This document shows positions 21,591 through 21,861 of a DNA stretch of 21,861 nucleotides, one piece after another (position 1 is the first letter of the stretch; each line of letters begins with the position of its first letter). The position numbers and the translations under genes are program-made. The notes beneath the pieces are model-generated. The model worked only from the letters and a program-made list of their open reading frames with translations, was not told the DNA's origin and made no database searches. Origin of the DNA: Burkholderiaceae bacterium (GTDB taxonomy: Bacteria; Pseudomonadota; Gammaproteobacteria; Burkholderiales; Burkholderiaceae); contig JASLEM010000490.1 of NCBI GenBank assembly GCA_030151165.1, positions 1 to 21,861 of the forward strand. Direction: 5' to 3'.

Positions 21591-21861
21591 CCGGCCGCGC
21601 GGTCTTCCTCGAGCTTGCGCAGCACGTTGCGCTGCAGCTTGCCGGTGGTCGTCATCGGCAGCGTCGGGACGAACTCGATGTCCTTCGGCGTCTCGTACGG
21701 CGCGAGGCGGCTGCGCACGAGCTGCTGCAGCTCCTCGACCAGCGCCGGGCTCGGCACGACGCCCGCCGCCGCGATGATGAAGGCCTTGACGACCGCGCCG
21801 CGCTCCGCGTCCGGCTTGGGCACGACGGCCACCTGCGCGACCGCCGGATGGCGCGCGAGGC
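21581..21861 (-). CDS. AMP-forming acyl-CoA ligase, C-terminal end (partial)
   Basis: The frame is open to the right edge, so the N-terminal part lies outside. The visible 92 residues are the small C-terminal lid domain of the ANL superfamily: HPAVAQVAVVPKPD, VVKAFIIAA, LAPYETPKDIEFV and LPMTTTGKLQRNVLRKLE. The Lys of TTTGKLQR is the catalytic lysine for adenylation. The spacing resembles medium-chain acyl-CoA or acetyl-CoA synthetase relatives, but the acid substrate is set by the missing part. The Arg/Ala-rich tail (EDRAAGRA) is short. Confidence 0.93.
   Translation of the reverse strand, partial: LARHPAVAQVAVVPKPDAERGAVVKAFIIAAAGVVPSPALVEELQQLVRSRLAPYETPKDIEFVPTLPMTTTGKLQRNVLRKLEEDRAAGRA

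Noticed and set aside
1..21861. CRISPR arrays, tRNA or rRNA genes, insertion sequences, prophage genes, toxin-antitoxin pairs
   Set aside because: No regularly spaced repeats, cloverleaf sequences, transposase or phage motifs were seen. The XRE gene pairs with DUF2975, not with a toxin.

Overview
The window is about 72% GC by eye and gene-dense, with very short intergenic gaps. The protein families and sequence style fit a high-GC betaproteobacterium, most likely Burkholderiales. That is an inference, because no rRNA or other phylogenetic marker is present. I see no tRNA, rRNA, CRISPR array, insertion sequence, phage gene or attachment site. This looks like chromosome backbone with some accessory genes.

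Layout. Bases 2-4684 (+) hold a tight four-gene cluster: a partial DUF4178/zinc-ribbon membrane protein, a 74-aa DUF350 membrane protein, a membrane-embedded spermidine-synthase-like aminopropyltransferase, and a Tat-exported lipoprotein FAD oxidoreductase. After a 437-bp spacer comes an OmpA-family outer-membrane protein (5122-6201) closed by two nearly identical back-to-back intrinsic terminators. Next are an MhpD/fumarylacetoacetase-fold hydratase (6320-7117) and an ACS-type MFS transporter (7291-8607), a likely catabolic pair. A GrpB-family protein (8799-9332) converges on a small unknown gene and on speD (S-adenosylmethionine decarboxylase), both on the minus strand (9313-10009).

From 10165 to 12676 (+) run a PHP-domain phosphoesterase (RNase AM/TrpH type), a DMT/EamA transporter and yciO. 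The minus-strand block 12683-14349 is lipocalin (blc-like), plsY and a Rid-family deaminase. Then come a DUF427 protein and a small glycine-zipper protein (+), a bidirectional terminator, a secreted TPR/Gly-rich membrane protein (-), a kumamolisin-type S53 peptidase (+), a YbaK-type deacylase and a NYN-domain protein (-). A short AT-rich divergent promoter region follows. It drives a four-gene plus-strand cluster (small membrane protein, DUF2975, XRE regulator, TonB-like proline-rich protein). The right edge holds the C-terminal end of an acyl-CoA ligase (-).

The most interesting functional theme is polyamine chemistry at the membrane. The DUF4178-DUF350-aminopropyltransferase-Tat FAD-oxidase cluster lies 5 kb from speD, which makes the aminopropyl donor such an enzyme would need. 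A second theme is the compact DUF2975/XRE cluster with two extra membrane-anchored unknowns. A third is that several genes have a -10-like hexamer ending only 6-8 nt before the start codon and no Shine-Dalgarno sequence, suggesting leaderless mRNAs.
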